A stretch of 64,000 bases of DNA from Lunularia cruciata (GCA_948567375.1 OX419761.1:22880501-22944500), one strand, 5' to 3'; numbered from the stretch's first letter, positions 44,455 to 55,879 are shown. A program made the numbers and translations. The notes: generated by a model not told the origin, from the letters alone.

Positions 44455-46071
44455 TCAAACTTGTTGCTTGTTTCCCATGCTCACCACAAATGTTGAAGGT
44501 CTTGAGTGTATCATACCCAACTTCTTCATGAACCTTTTTGACATGGCATTTATTGTTGATCCTCCATTAACCAATGCATCCTTGATGTTGTGACCATTCA
44601 CTCTCACATCAATCTTGGAGGCATATTCACAAGCTTCCCATGGTGCTGGCTTGGCATCCACCACCCCCATTGATATTGGAACTTTTGCCTTCTTCTTCCT
44701 CTTGCTCCTTGTAGAGCTCAAACCACCTCTAAGCTCCTTTCTCAAGGTAGGGTTCAAAGCAATTAATTGGCCCACTGTGATGTTAGCCTTGTGACTACCA
44801 ACATCCTCCAACACATTGTAGTTCCATTGTTGCTTTGAGATCAAGAAGTCCTCTATCCTCAACTTCTTCCTTGGAGTCTTTGTTGTTGATGGTGTTGAGG
44901 TGCGAGTGCTCCTAGTAGACATAGGAGTATCCTTGCTTGGAGTGAATCCTTGAGAAGAGTGAACATCCTCTGCAAAACGAGCTCTCTTCTTCTCTTGTGC
45001 CAAAAGCTCCAAATTAAGACCCTTGGAGTTTGAGCACTCTCCCTTCTCATACTTTCTCTCAACCACATCTATGGATGCTATCTCCTTACCTTTGTTGGGA
45101 TTAGGAGCCACTTGGGTTTCACTACCTCCCTCTTTCCCTCTATTGGCTCCCTCATAACCCCTTCCTCCATGGTAAGTGGAATTTGGGCAATTCCTTTGGA
45201 TATGACCTCTTCCTCCACAACCAAAACAATTTCTATCATTGAAATTGTTGGCTAGTTGGCCTCCTCTATATGGATAGTTTCCATAACTCCTAGGCCCTCT
45301 CCCTACATTCTGATCCACCTCTCTCTTCTCCCATAGTTGCACCACATTGATCTTGAGATCCGCAAGTTGTTCTGTGATGGTTTGAAGGGGATCTTTTGGT
45401 GGAGGTGCAAGAACTGGAGCAACCACTACTTGTGGTGCAACCCTTGCCACCAAAGTATCAGAAGTTCCACCATACTTGTAGCCTTGAGGAGGATGCACAA
45501 CCTCCTTCACCACCAAATCACTCTCATCCTCTTCCAAACTCTCCTCCATACAAATTGTGATCTTGATAGCTTCAACCTTGGAAGAATGTTTCTCATATCT
45601 CACCTTGCTTCTAATTTGTGGTCTCAACCCTCCCACACAATTCTTGGTGAGCATGGTCCCTATGCCAATCATTTTAGTCTCCACATCATCCCCATCTTTC
45701 CTCAACACTATGCAAAATCTGGACTCTAACTTTTCCACTCTTTCCACATAGACTCTCACTTTCTCTCCTTCTCCTTGCTTGAGAAATGTAACCTCACTCA
45801 TCAATATCTCATAACTCTCATCAAGAAGAAAGTTCTCAATGAATGCTGAAGTCAAAGTCTCCCAAGACTCCTCTTCCCCATCTCTCCTCTCTCTCTTTTG
45901 GTATTCTGACTCATACCATGTAAGTGTTGCATCCTCAAAGAAATCTGGTAATAATGAGGCCCACTCATTCTTCCTCCTCTCATTGTTTCCTATGCAAGCT
46001 CTCTTGAAGTCTCTCACAAAGGCCTCCACATCTTCTCTATCCTTGCCAAAGAAAACCGAAAGTTTCCCCAT
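44455..46071 (-). CDS. gag: B2 gag and protease, 538 codons open
   Basis: It starts at the ATG at 46071 after a purine-rich leader (MGKLSVFFGKDREDVEAF). The capsid-like region includes ATLTWYESEYQKR and FLLDESYEILMSEV. One zinc knuckle, CFGCGGRGHIQRNC, lies at ~45200-45245. A basic linker leads to protease (IDVRVNGHNIKDAL...). The catalytic Asp of the expected D-G-G-S is Asn (VNGGST), a single G-to-A change, so the protease would be inactive. It ends at a TGA at ~44452-44454 in frame with pol. Confidence 0.86.
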   Translation of the reverse strand: MGKLSVFFGKDREDVEAFVRDFKRACIGNNERRKNEWASLLPDFFEDATLTWYESEYQKRERRDGEEESWETLTSAFIENFLLDESYEILMSEVTFLKQGEGEKVRVYVERVEKLESRFCIVLRKDGDDVETKMIGIGTMLTKNCVGGLRPQIRSKVRYEKHSSKVEAIKITICMEESLEEDESDLVVKEVVHPPQGYKYGGTSDTLVARVAPQVVVAPVLAPPPKDPLQTITEQLADLKINVVQLWEKREVDQNVGRGPRSYGNYPYRGGQLANNFNDRNCFGCGGRGHIQRNCPNSTYHGGRGYEGANRGKEGGSETQVAPNPNKGKEIASIDVVERKYEKGECSNSKGLNLELLAQEKKRARFAEDVHSSQGFTPSKDTPMSTRSTRTSTPSTTKTPRKKLRIEDFLISKQQWNYNVLEDVGSHKANITVGQLIALNPTLRKELRGGLSSTRSKRKKKAKVPISMGVVDAKPAPWEACEYASKIDVRVNGHNIKDALVNGGSTINAMSKRFMKKLGMIHSRPSTFVVSMGNKQQV

Positions 46072-47615
46072 CTTAACCCCTCATTATCTTTCTTTTCTCT
46101 CAATTTTTTTTCTCTTTTCTTTTCTCTCACTCTATTACTGATAGAGTATATATATGACTAACACCATCTGAGAATAATCCACTCTAGGGAACACAAAAGG
46201 TTCAGGTTGTTCCAAGATTTCTATAGCAACATCAAATCCTAGAGTGCATATTAATCTAACTCTCATGGATAGTTTATCCATAAGTTGAAAGATTATCTCC
46301 ATCACTAATCTTGAGAACTAGCTGATGAAGGTGGTAGTATTTCTGTAGCTATACTAAGACTCTCTCCAAGATCCTTCACCAAAGTTTCCAAAAGTACTTT
46401 TACTCCACTACACTCATGTCCTTTTGGAAGTCATTCAACTCCACAAACCTCACACAACTCCTCGGTCTTAGATCTTCTCCCTCCTAATCTTGGTGAAGAA
46501 GGTCCAACATGCAAACCCAAGTCAAGTAAGCCTCTCCTTTCCCTCAATCTTTTGCTCTCAAAGGTCAATGGACATGAACTTGCCTTATGTCTCTTCTCTC
46601 CATATAGAAAGCACTTAGACTCACTCTTTCCTCCAAGTGGTGTAAGTTTTTGGATCCTCTCAACACTCTTTTCAAATTCTATGGTAAACTCTCTTTTCCT
46701 CAAATCCACCCCTACAATCACCTTAAACTCTTGGGGAACCTTGCATAATCTCAATTTCCACTCTTGATGACACTCCATGTTCCCAAGATGAATCTAAACA
46801 CTCAAACATGCTTTTTGTTGATCTCAAACTCCTCATGCATGAGATCTCCACTCTGTAGAATTGACCCTTCCTTACAATGTCACTCAAATCTCCCAACCAT
46901 TATGTCACATTCCTCTGAAATTTTGCACAGTTGATCACAACTCTACGGCGTCCCTTCTTGCAAAATTTCAGATCTTTTCATCAAGCAATTTGGCCTAGAC
47001 ATCTTTCTATTCAGCACACATATTTCAGATTTGGTCTGAAAACCACCCCCTCACTTCAAAAACTCATAACTCTCTGCGCAAGAACGATCTCTCTCTAATT
47101 TTTGTGGCAGAAGGTAGGATACAATGCACTAAATTTTCTTGGAAATTTTCAGGACAATTCACTGAAAATTGAAGAAATGGCAGACTATGTACAATTTTCC
47201 AGAGAGCATGCAGTTGCGGGAGCACTTTACCCTATCAACTTAAAAAAATTTTAGCCTAGTGCGCATAGTAGCTCTCACAATAATTTCAAATGTGCTAATT
47301 GAAAGATAACCCAAGCTATCATGTGTAGAAATTTCAAGTCCAGATCTCAAACTTGAGATTTTGCCAAAAATCACCTTAATCCCCAAAATCTGCAATCCAC
47401 CTCACACAATCTCTCCAATTCCTCTCATATGTACAAGATGTACAAAATCACCTCAAAGACATCATAATGAACTATAGGGTATACAAATGGATCTTGGTTC
47501 TCTAACATAAGTTCAACCCTCTCCTCTCCTAATGTACTCTCCAAGTGAGCTCTCATAGCCTCTTTCTGCCTAATGTAGAATTGAACGCGGAACATTATCT
47601 TGCCTTCTAGAGAGG
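46072..47615 (-). other. B2 5' leader between primer site and gag
   Basis: The ~1.5-kb leader is long. Next to gag it is purine-rich on the minus strand (46080-46140). It holds one notable small frame (46431-46778) and otherwise no coding sequence. Confidence 0.6.
46431..46778 (-). CDS. Small ORF upstream of gag with zinc-knuckle-like motif
   Basis: The 115-codon frame lies in the B2 leader in the same orientation as gag. It starts MECHQEWKLRL and contains CFLYGEKRHKASSC, spaced like a CCHC knuckle (C-X2-C-X4-H-X4-C) but with Tyr for the second Cys. A C-terminal CEVCGVE follows. It could be a relic of a duplicated gag/nucleocapsid piece or an extra ORF upstream of gag. No homologous frame is visible in B1, where this region is deleted. 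Confidence 0.35.
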   Translation of the reverse strand: MECHQEWKLRLCKVPQEFKVIVGVDLRKREFTIEFEKSVERIQKLTPLGGKSESKCFLYGEKRHKASSCPLTFESKRLRERRGLLDLGLHVGPSSPRLGGRRSKTEELCEVCGVE

Positions 47616-47632
47616 TCCCGGCAACGGAACCA
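47616..47632 (-). other. Primer-binding site of B2, tRNA-Glu type
   Basis: The minus-strand TGGTTCCGTTGCCGGGA lies four bases inside the 5' LTR. It is complementary to a tRNA ending TCCCGGCAACGGAACCA, which fits plant tRNA-Glu as I remember it. Confidence 0.75.
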
Positions 47633-47636
47633 AAAA

Positions 47637-48326
47637 TGAGCCGGCCTGTCTCTCACTCAGGATGAACCTCTGATGGCTATTATGGTAGCGCACCATGGAC
47701 TAAGAAGGCAAGGGGCCCCAACTCCATCATACTCCTCCAAGGCTAACACTCCAAGGCTCAAGACATTGCTCACTAGAGAACTCAATGAGAGAGATATAGT
47801 TGCAAATGAAAGGATGATGAGTACCTCCTTACTCCTTGTTTATATACTTGTGAAATAATTACGTACTAAAGTTACTAATTACCGTAGTAACTCAAGTTAC
47901 TAGACTAAAAGTCAAGTAAAGTCAAAAAGTAGAAAGGAATATCCATTCACATGGGCATATTCCCCTAAGCATGTGGTCTTATCTTGACCCAACCACTAAG
48001 TCAAGGATTCCTTTACATGGGCTATCCTTGGACTAAAGAAGAATCCAAAACAAAAAGGCTTGTGGGCCCAAGAGTTCTCAACTCTTTCCTCAAAGCCAAA
48101 CACTTAGGAATAATACCAATTCAACACACTAAAATCCAAAATAGTGGTGCTCATCTTTTCTACTTTCTCTAAAGTAAGGTCCCCTCTATCTTAGCTATGA
48201 CTAACTTTAGCTAACCATGACTAATGTAGAACCATCCTTTATCTCTATATAAATAATATCTCTTAAGTACTTGTAATACCAAGCTAAATATCTGAATACC
48301 ACACACACGCACAAATGGGTGCTATA
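47637..48326 (-). repeat. 5' LTR of B2 (690 bp)
   Basis: It runs from TGAGCCGGCCTG to GGGTGCTATA. The outer end has TATA where the 3' LTR has TACA, as in B1's 5' LTR, so the terminal TG is mutated in both. Confidence 0.9.
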
Positions 48327-48329
48327 GAC

Positions 48330-49020
48330 CGTACATTAGGGCATTTTGACTCACAGCAGCCACTTTCTCTACAGTGATGAGTTTCAGCCTAGGTTTGGTC
48401 CAACCATTTACATCTTTGTTACTCACTTATGAGTGTGGTTCTACACTAGATGCAATAGTGGTCCATATGATACGGTGTCCTTATGGAGGAGAGAGGATAG
48501 CTACCCATGACGCTATCAAGAATAAGTGTTTGCTATGCACAAGAGAGTGGATACCTTGCTGGGAGGGAGCATGCATATTCTTTGCAGACGACATGTGTCA
48601 GAATAAACTTATACTTGGTTCGAGATGATCAAGTGATAGTGGTGGATATTGTGGTTACAGACCCTACATGTGATGCAGTTATGGAGGGAGTACTTACGCA
48701 TCCTCCTAGATGAGCAGTGAGCGGAGCTATAGTACGCAAGGTCTCCAATTATAGGGGTATGCAACAAGGTCAACTCTTTGTTCCTATAGCCTTGGAGTTA
48801 CATGGGACGATGCACATGGTATTTGACACATTTGTCAAGGACTACACGATAGCTTATTATATTAGACGTTAGAGGTACCACTCTCACTCTCATACTTTAT
48901 AACATACTTTAGATTGTATGTGTCCATTGCTCTACCAAGAGCGTTGGCCGGTGTAATCCATAGGAGAACAATCACTCTAGATGATGATTCTACAAATGCT
49001 CCTCTCGGTTTGTATACCTT
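48330..49020 (+). pseudogene. TE-like coding fragment, plus strand
   Basis: Broken frames give RCPYGGERIATHDAIKN, then ARE-like GREHAYSLQTTCV, DIVVTDPTCDAVMEG, QLFVPIALELHGT and (another phase) RALAGVIHRR. The order recalls the C-terminal part of plant proteins annotated as reverse-transcriptase-derived, but I cannot name the family with confidence. It abuts the B2 LTR on its left and fades near 49020. Confidence 0.3.
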
Positions 49021-50627
49021 ACAATTTGCATAGCTCGGATATCTTAAGTGCAATAAGACAAGATATCTCATATTGATGCTACTCGGGCCTAGTCCAGTTC
49101 TACCTCTTTTGGCTCTCCTTTGTAGGCTTGATGGGTTCTTCCATCCTTCCATCCATCCTTCTTGTGTTCTATGTGGTCGCCTTTTCTTCTTTTTTCTTCT
49201 TATCAACCGCATAACTAAACGTGACTTTGACTTTACTCAAGACGACATACCACTATCACGCGCCGGCACTTTCCATAGCTCATGGAATGTACATCCTCTG
49301 ACGCCGGTACGGGACTGAAGCTTAAACTTCAAGGTCCGTAGCTAACCACGGCTAGTTTGATGAGCCTAGCTGGGAGCACTATACAATTCCTACCAAAACT
49401 CCCGCTAATGTGCGGTACTGCGCCTAACTGCCCGGTAAACTATAGTAAAGAAGCTCCGTCGTTGCTGGAGTGCCCAGTCAGCCTCTAGAGTAGCAGCGGA
49501 TTGACGCAGAAAAGTTCCTGCAATTTCCCGTGCATTTGGCGGCGGGATGAGCTGAAATTGTATGCTTTGTACAGTCAATTCTGTGCCCTCAGCTCGTCCG
49601 ATTTGTGTCCGATCTTGAATTATTTGCCATCTGCAGCAGCAGTCCGTTGAATACAGCGCTGACAAGAATTTTCTAAGATCTGAAAATGGTTTTCTGTTGC
49701 GTTCTTTGACTAGAATGCTGCATTATCTAATTTCCTCTCGAGGATTTGCTCATTAGTTTTTGAACTATGGGCAGCAGCTCGTACCGGGTCAGGGGGAGAG
49801 AGAGATGTAAACCTGTGAGTGAATTCAGTGTGGAATTTGTACGGTGACTTCGAGTCGTAACGATTGGAGGATTACGGTAAACTTTCGACACTCTGCGCCA
49901 ACTGCCTGTATTGACCGTTTTCGCGAGGGCGGGGTCCGTTAGTGGGGATTACTTGTTCAGGATGATTTTCATCCCTGCAACCTGGAGGGGACACTTCTTG
50001 AGAGCAGGTGTGACATGGCAGATTCAATGTCATTTTTAATGAATGAGTGAAAACCTTTGCTGCACGGATTTTGGGATTCCCCTGCAAACAGACCATTGAG
50101 TCAGGACTGAGGCGACTGTGCAGAGAGAACTTTTCCTCATCTTGAGTCTTAACTTAGGCAGGGGGTGAAAATCCTGCTGGAATGATTTCAGTTTGTGTGT
50201 CCTTTAACAGTCTACGTAGGACCGGAAGAAGTCGCTGCTCCCAGTCGCGGGTAATTGTAGTTTCTCGACATGATTGCGCTTCGGAAATCTTCACGTGTCT
50301 CAGCTGGTCAATTGGACTGGTCTCAGTTCAGAATAATCTTCTATTTCCTGCGAATCGAGCAACCTTGAAACTACATTGGAGTGAGTATTCCACCTCAAGA
50401 ATCAGCTTGCATCCACTTTAATATCAAGAATCTTCCGGAGGTTTAGCAGAATTTACTGAAACTGATTTACCCTAAGGGTTCACGTCCCTCGAGGAGAAAG
50501 CTTATTAATTTTGGTAATACTTTACGGCTGTTTGGCACTGCGAATCGGGCCGACAAAACACGTATTAGTTGCTAATTGAGGGAATCAATTATTAGTTACA
50601 TAATCAGGGCCGTGTTTTGTCATGCAG
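49021..50627. other. Low-copy-looking DNA, no gene recognised
   Basis: Base composition is more balanced than in the retroelement zone. No supported coding frame; short frames on both strands lack motifs. It could include promoter or 5' untranslated sequence of the remnant gene at 50.6 kb. Confidence 0.35.
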
Positions 50628-52264
50628 ATTAAACTCGCCATGTGGAGCTACATTTGTTCAACTTCGCGGAGGAGAGTGGTGAGTCTTCTTCCTCTTCTTC
50701 TTCTTTCAACACAGAGCACAGCGATGAGGAAGCCACTTTTGATGACTGCGATGGAGAGGGAGAGGCAGAAGAGGTTGGCTCTGTGCAGACTTCTACCGTT
50801 GAGGAGGTGGGAATGTCTCGACTTTCAATTCATCCACCCTGTCCAGTATAGCCTCTGATGCTGTGTTCATGGAGATGGGGAGTTATTATTGCCCGGCTTT
50901 TCAGGTTCCGAACGCAAACTCTGATGAAACCTCGCCGGCAAAACGGACGAGGATATTTCATAGTCATCAGGGAGTGTTGTCTTCTGGAGCTGGCCACTCA
51001 CCCAGGAACTGGACACCTCCTGCAGCTGACAAACAAAGAGTGAATGGTGGAAGTAGCTCCGCTGTGAAGAAAAGTGGAGTGAGCTGTGCGTTGCAATGCG
51101 AATCCAGGGATCATATTGCGCAAGCGGGTCCTACATTTCCCATAAGAGCAGAGCTCGGCCAAGAATGGAATTCCATCTTGGACAAAGACTGGCTTGAGTA
51201 TATGGAAGAATAAGCAGCTTATCTTGTCCAGGTCCCTAAAACTCTGGCAGAAACACGTCTAGTTGCGTGCATCCTGGCGGATGTGAAACTGCTATTGGTA
51301 GCTCGATACATGGCCGGAACCGACAAGTTCATACGGATGGGAGCTCGAGTGCTACAAGTAATGCACCACTCAGGGCTACTCCAAATTCTGGATTAGGCGG
51401 CAGTTATGATGGGCAAGTTTCCAACCAAGCCAATTGCAAATGCAAGGGGTTCGACAACACCGAATTCGAGCGCTCAGCTGTGCTGGGTGAGTCGCCTCCT
51501 AGGTCAAGTGTAAGTGGAAGCTTCGCGCGTGGTCCTGTCACTCCATCGCCTATAAGAAATGACTCGGACGGTTTTGTACCCACCACTGACATAGAGACAA
51601 CCCTAGAAACTCCCAGTAGCAGGTCCAGGTTCCCAATTTTCATGTGCCAGCCTGAACCATTACCCAGTAGCAAAGAAACGCAGTCTCTAAGGTTAGGCTC
51701 TGAGAAGGCGAAGGTGTTGCCACGCCTAGTCCGGGAAAAAAGAGAAGTGAGAGAAGGATTGTCGAATTAGGTGTGCATCACGACGTTGGCTTGCCGTGGA
51801 AGTCCGAAGAGGACCTCACTAATCAATCTCTGGAGGACGAACGCGGACTTGCGAGTCATCATCCACAGCCTGTGAAAGGTATATTTCGGTGAGCTGCCTA
51901 TCTCCCTACCATCAGCAACAAATCAGGATGTACTACACACAACTTTTGCTGCCTCGAAACTGACCTTCAGAAGCTGTCTTTAAGAAGTAAGTTGTGCAAT
52001 ATTCTCAAATCAGTCTACCATTCCTGCTGCAAAATTAAGGTCTTATGTAATTCTGCGTGTTAACTTATACATCTCGAAACCCATCCATGTTACTTGCACA
52101 CTCCATCCAGGGTGCGAAGGTCACGAGACCTTGACAGGCTTTGAATTCATAAGTACAATCCTCTCTGGAACTGATCAAGAATATCCCCAAGAGCTCTCTT
52201 TTAATTATGACAGCCCTTTTTCTGCTCTCGAAGCGGATTGCCAAGCCTTGGTGAACTCGTGACA
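50628..52264 (+). pseudogene. Hypothetical plant gene remnant, frameshifted
   Basis: An acceptor-like TGCAG ends at 50627. Then a natural-looking Ser/acidic frame (NFAEESGESSSSSSSFN, DEEATFDDCDGEGEAEEV) shifts phase near 50808 to GNVSTFNSSTLSSIASDAV. It continues through CPAFQVPNANSDETSPAKR to LDKDWLEYMEE, stop at 51211-51213. Another phase (51267-51720) is Ser/Pro-rich (SRSRFPIFMCQPEPLPSS) and shifts again near 51725 to SERRIVELGVHHDVGLPW. A donor-like AAG/GTATAT near 51880 and an acceptor near 52107 join a last exon (GFEFISTILSGTDQ ... EADCQALVNS), stop 52262-52264. I do not recognise it. Either a pseudogene or indel errors in the sequence. Confidence 0.4.
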
Positions 52265-53105
52265 GACCTGTTCTTGCTGTTTGGTAAACAGTTTTTGGAG
52301 ATTATGTATTTTCGACTCAAGGGAAGTAGCGTGCAAGTCTTTTCCATCATTTCATCCTTACAACAGCCACATTGTCCCCATGCTTGTTGGCAGGAACTTC
52401 AGAAGGTTTATTCCCGCAAGACAAGAGACCCGACGTATTTGACACCCGATCGGGGTTTGGTAGGAAATTTGCATAAAGTCTCCATGGATCCATCTTTTGA
52501 ACATACTAAGCTCACAGCTCGTGGTGGCAGTGGCCAGAACCAACGGAAGACATGCGAATACTCACAGGTCTTGATTTCCCTACAAAGGGCTCCCCACTTT
52601 TTACGACCTTAAAAACGTATGGCGAAAGACGTTGCGATTGGGGACAGTCAGAGACATGTTGTCTGCTTGCATCTTCATTATTTCGCCGCCAGGGCTATTG
52701 TCGTGCTAATCAACTACAGGACTGGATTATCGCGGTCACTTCCGACCATGGCTTTAAGCATCTAAAAACCCATGAGAACGAGCCGCTAGAACCCCTATCC
52801 ACCATGGTGCAAGTCAGCAGTTTGGAAAGTTTGTTTTGAAGGTTATCAAACTAGTTCCTCACAACCTCGTGGCTTACAGCTTATGATGAGAACCATGCTT
52901 CCTGCTCTTTGATGTAGAAGGTCTATCACTCCCTCTTATCTCTGATGTATCAGACATCACTACTGCAATACTAGACCTTTCTCCTTGTATCACAGCTCAC
53001 AAGCAACAAACAGGTTCACTCACGCAGCACTAATAGCCTCCAATACTGAGGTAGCACAGAACACACCTTAGATGAGGTTAAGCAGCTCAGGGCTTCACAA
53101 AATGC
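52265..53105. other. No gene recognised before family D LTR
   Basis: It holds possible 3' untranslated sequence of the preceding remnant, then the end of the internal part of a family D element. A 124-codon frame at 52238-52612 has no recognised domain. Confidence 0.35.
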
Positions 53106-53115
53106 AAGGGGGGAA
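53106..53115 (+). other. Polypurine tract of family D element
   Basis: AAGGGGGGAA directly precedes TGTTGGGAATC, the typical junction before a plant 3' LTR. Confidence 0.7.
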
Positions 53116-54288
53116 TGTTGGGAATCACCCTAGTAGAAAAACTGACTGGAACAAACATTGAGAACACACATATTTCCCTTAGACTTGTATACCATCTTGA
53201 CTCCTGAAGTGTTTTATATATACTGAATACCACTATTTGGGATTTTTTCTGCCATATGGATTTTCATCGAAGGCTTATGGACACGTGGCCCACCTGGTCC
53301 TTCACTAAACACGAGGCTGCATTTGCCTCCATGGTTTGCCCTCTCTCGAGATGCACTAATTTCTTTTCAGTGCTCTTACTTGCTTCTCTGCTTCTCTTCG
53401 CCTTGGTTTCTCCCACATGACATGCCGAGTCCTTTCTTGTGTAGCATTGAGGTTTTTTGCTCCCCGCTCGTCCCTTCCTGTGCAGCGCTGAGTTTTTTTG
53501 CAATGATATTTCTTGCAATGATGCTTCTTGTTTCTCACTACTTCTCAGTGCCACTTTAGGGGAGCAACCGAGTTTGCCTTGGCACTCATGAGTTTTCGAG
53601 CAGAAACTCAGTACGAGGGGTACTGGCAACTGCTCAGCTACTTTGGCACTGCATGAGGCACTGATGAAGTTGCAGGTGTTTTCGTGGAGGTTTACTATGG
53701 CCACCTTCTGCTTCCCTTCGCTGTTTAGTGTCTCAGGACTCCAGCGTCCATAGCGCTCGCTGGTTGTGATATTATTCATATCCTGTCCTCTTACGTGTCT
53801 CTCTTGTTCCCCTTTTACACTTCGACCCACATCATCTGAGATCTCTTGTTTTGTTCCACTCCTCCATTCCCCAACTAATTCCTTCCATAGTATTTTCACT
53901 TCCTTCGCTCTTTGATTGCTTCCTGCTTTGCCCTCTCATGCCTACAGTGTTCCTACCCGACTCCAGCCCACGTTCTTTATATTTGTTCATGCACTGCTTA
54001 CTGGTGGCCTCATACATCATGGTTTCCTATTCCTTGCTATCGTTTGCATAGATGCTCTCGATTTAATGTTCTTTACTAGTCTGTTTGCCATCAGTTATTC
54101 TCAATTTGTTTCAATTATGCTTTTACTGCAGGTTACATTCGATGCATTCTACCTTAGTGCTTTAACACTACTCTAGCATTGTGATTCATGTACACATTGC
54201 TTTTCGATCATTTGCACTTCATGAGTTCTGGATAACCCGTTCCCAGAACGGCTTCTGTTCTCATATATCAATATATACACTTAAGTAG
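53116..54288 (+). repeat. Family D LTR piece D1 (left end intact)
   Basis: It starts with the LTR-like terminus TGTTGGG after a polypurine tract. The matching inverted end CCCAACA is found on D3 at 61371-61377, defining the full LTR ends. The body shares long blocks with D2 and D3 (GGGGAGCAACCGAGTTTGCC at ~53558, and the hairpin at 54237-54251). The right ~30 bases of the LTR are missing where D2 begins. Confidence 0.7.
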
Positions 54289-55575
54289 TTTTTCCCTTAA
54301 ACTCGTATACCATTTCGTGACTCCTGAAGAGATACATATACACTGCCTGCCACTATTTGCCATGTGGACTTTGATCGTTTGCTTATGGACACGGGGCCTC
54401 TGCTTATGGACAAATGGACCCACCTAGTCCTTCACTTCATACGAGGCTGATTTTGCCTCCATGCATTGCCCTTTCGCGAGATGCACTCACTCTTTTCAGT
54501 GCTTTTATTTGCTTCTCTCTTTGCCTTTGTTTCTCCTTTTTGAGTTGCCTAGTCCTCTCCCGTGTAGCGCTGACGAATCTTGCTCCCCCCTCGTATCACT
54601 CATGCACCGTTGCTTCATTATTTCTCTTTGCTGTGTCCTGGATTTTCTCTCTACTAATGCATGTTGTTTATTTCAGGGATCGATCAGGTATGTCTTGTCT
54701 TCTTCCCTCCTCTTACTCATGTGGATTCTTTTCTTTCTTGCCTGATACTCATTATGCAGTTGAGACTCCTGCACTTATTTCTGTACCTACACTTCTGCTT
54801 GCCTTTTATTTCCAAATTTCCATATCGGTTCTTCTGTTCTTTCGACATTCCCACTACTTATGAGCGGCACTTTAGGGGAGCAACCGAGTTTGCCTTGGCA
54901 CTCATGAGTTTTCGAGCAGAAACTCAGTATGAGGGGTACTGACAATTGGTCAGCTACTTTGGCACTGCATGAGGCACTGATGAAGTCGCAGGTGTTTTCG
55001 TGGAGGTTTACTATGGCCGCCTTCTTCTAGCGTCCATAGCACTGGTTGTGATATACTCTATATCCTGTCCTCCTACGCTTTGCTGTCGTTACCCTTTTAA
55101 CACTTCGACCCGTTTCTGCAGCCACATCATCCAAGAACTCTTGTTTTGTTCCACTCCTCCATTCCCCAGCTAATTCCTTCCCTAGTATTTTCCCCTTCGC
55201 TCTTTGACTGCTTCCTGCTTCGCCCTCTCTTGTCTACAGTGTTCCTACCTGACTCCAGCCCACGTTCTTCATCTTTGTTCATGCACTGCTTACCAGCGGG
55301 CTCTTACATCACGTTTCCTCTTCCTTGCTATCGGTTGCATAGATGCTCTTGATTTCATGTTCTTTACTAGTTGTACGCCATTGGTTATTCTCAATTTGTT
55401 TCAATTATGCTTTTGCTGCAGGTTACATTCAATGCATTCTACCTTAGGGATTTCACACTACTCTAGCATTGTGATTCATGTACATATTACTTATCGATCA
55501 TTTGCACTTCATGAGTTCTGGATAACCCGTTCTGGGAACGGCTTCTGTTCTCGTATACCAATATACACTTAAGTA
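54289..55575 (+). repeat. Family D LTR piece D2, head-to-tail with D1
   Basis: It begins about 60 bases into the LTR (TTTCCCTTAAACTCGTATACC corresponds to ~53175 in D1) directly after D1's TATACACTTAAG. Both the end of D1 and the start of D2 are thus missing at one junction, as after unequal recombination or deletion between tandem LTRs. It carries an extra ~200 bp around 54600-54860 and ends near the hairpin at 55527-55541. Confidence 0.65.
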
Positions 55576-55879
55576 TGCCCTAGCGAGTTGTTTTGCACAA
55601 CCCTAATTAGAGCTGCGTCCGCACATTAGCCTAATCAAGTATTTAGCAGAACTCTAGAGAAAACTATCCAGGTCTTAAAAATAGAGAAGTTATTAAACTA
55701 GAGATTAACTAAACTAACAACTTACACACTATTGTCTTAATGTTTCATAATTACACAACTCTTGTCAATCTCTAAGTAATCCTCAACGGTCGGATTTTAA
55801 ATCAGCATGTTCTGCCACATTCGACACATTGTTGAATATCTCCTTTAAATTCTTTGATATGCAGAGAACCTTTGGAGAA

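Larger units (their letters stand above)
40511..48326 (-). mobile_element. Family B Ty3/gypsy element B2, nearly complete
   Basis: LTRs 40511-41199 and 47637-48326 are highly similar. Internal features on the minus strand: tRNA-Glu-type primer site, long leader with a small zinc-knuckle-like ORF, gag-protease, reverse transcriptase/RNase H, integrase without chromodomain, and polypurine tract. The gag-to-RNase H frame (46071 to 42808) is broken by only one TGA at ~44452-44454. Frameshifts lie near 42812, 42137 and 41707. No target duplication is seen (ACCTA versus GACCG). Confidence 0.9.

Noticed and set aside
49405-49665. 86-codon minus-strand frame
   Set aside because: No motif and no supporting context such as neighbouring exons; probably chance.
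53323-55352. Several plus-strand frames of 60-150 codons in family D LTRs
   Set aside because: Hydrophobic, Cys/Ser/Phe-rich translations of pyrimidine-rich DNA, not kept between D1, D2 and D3.
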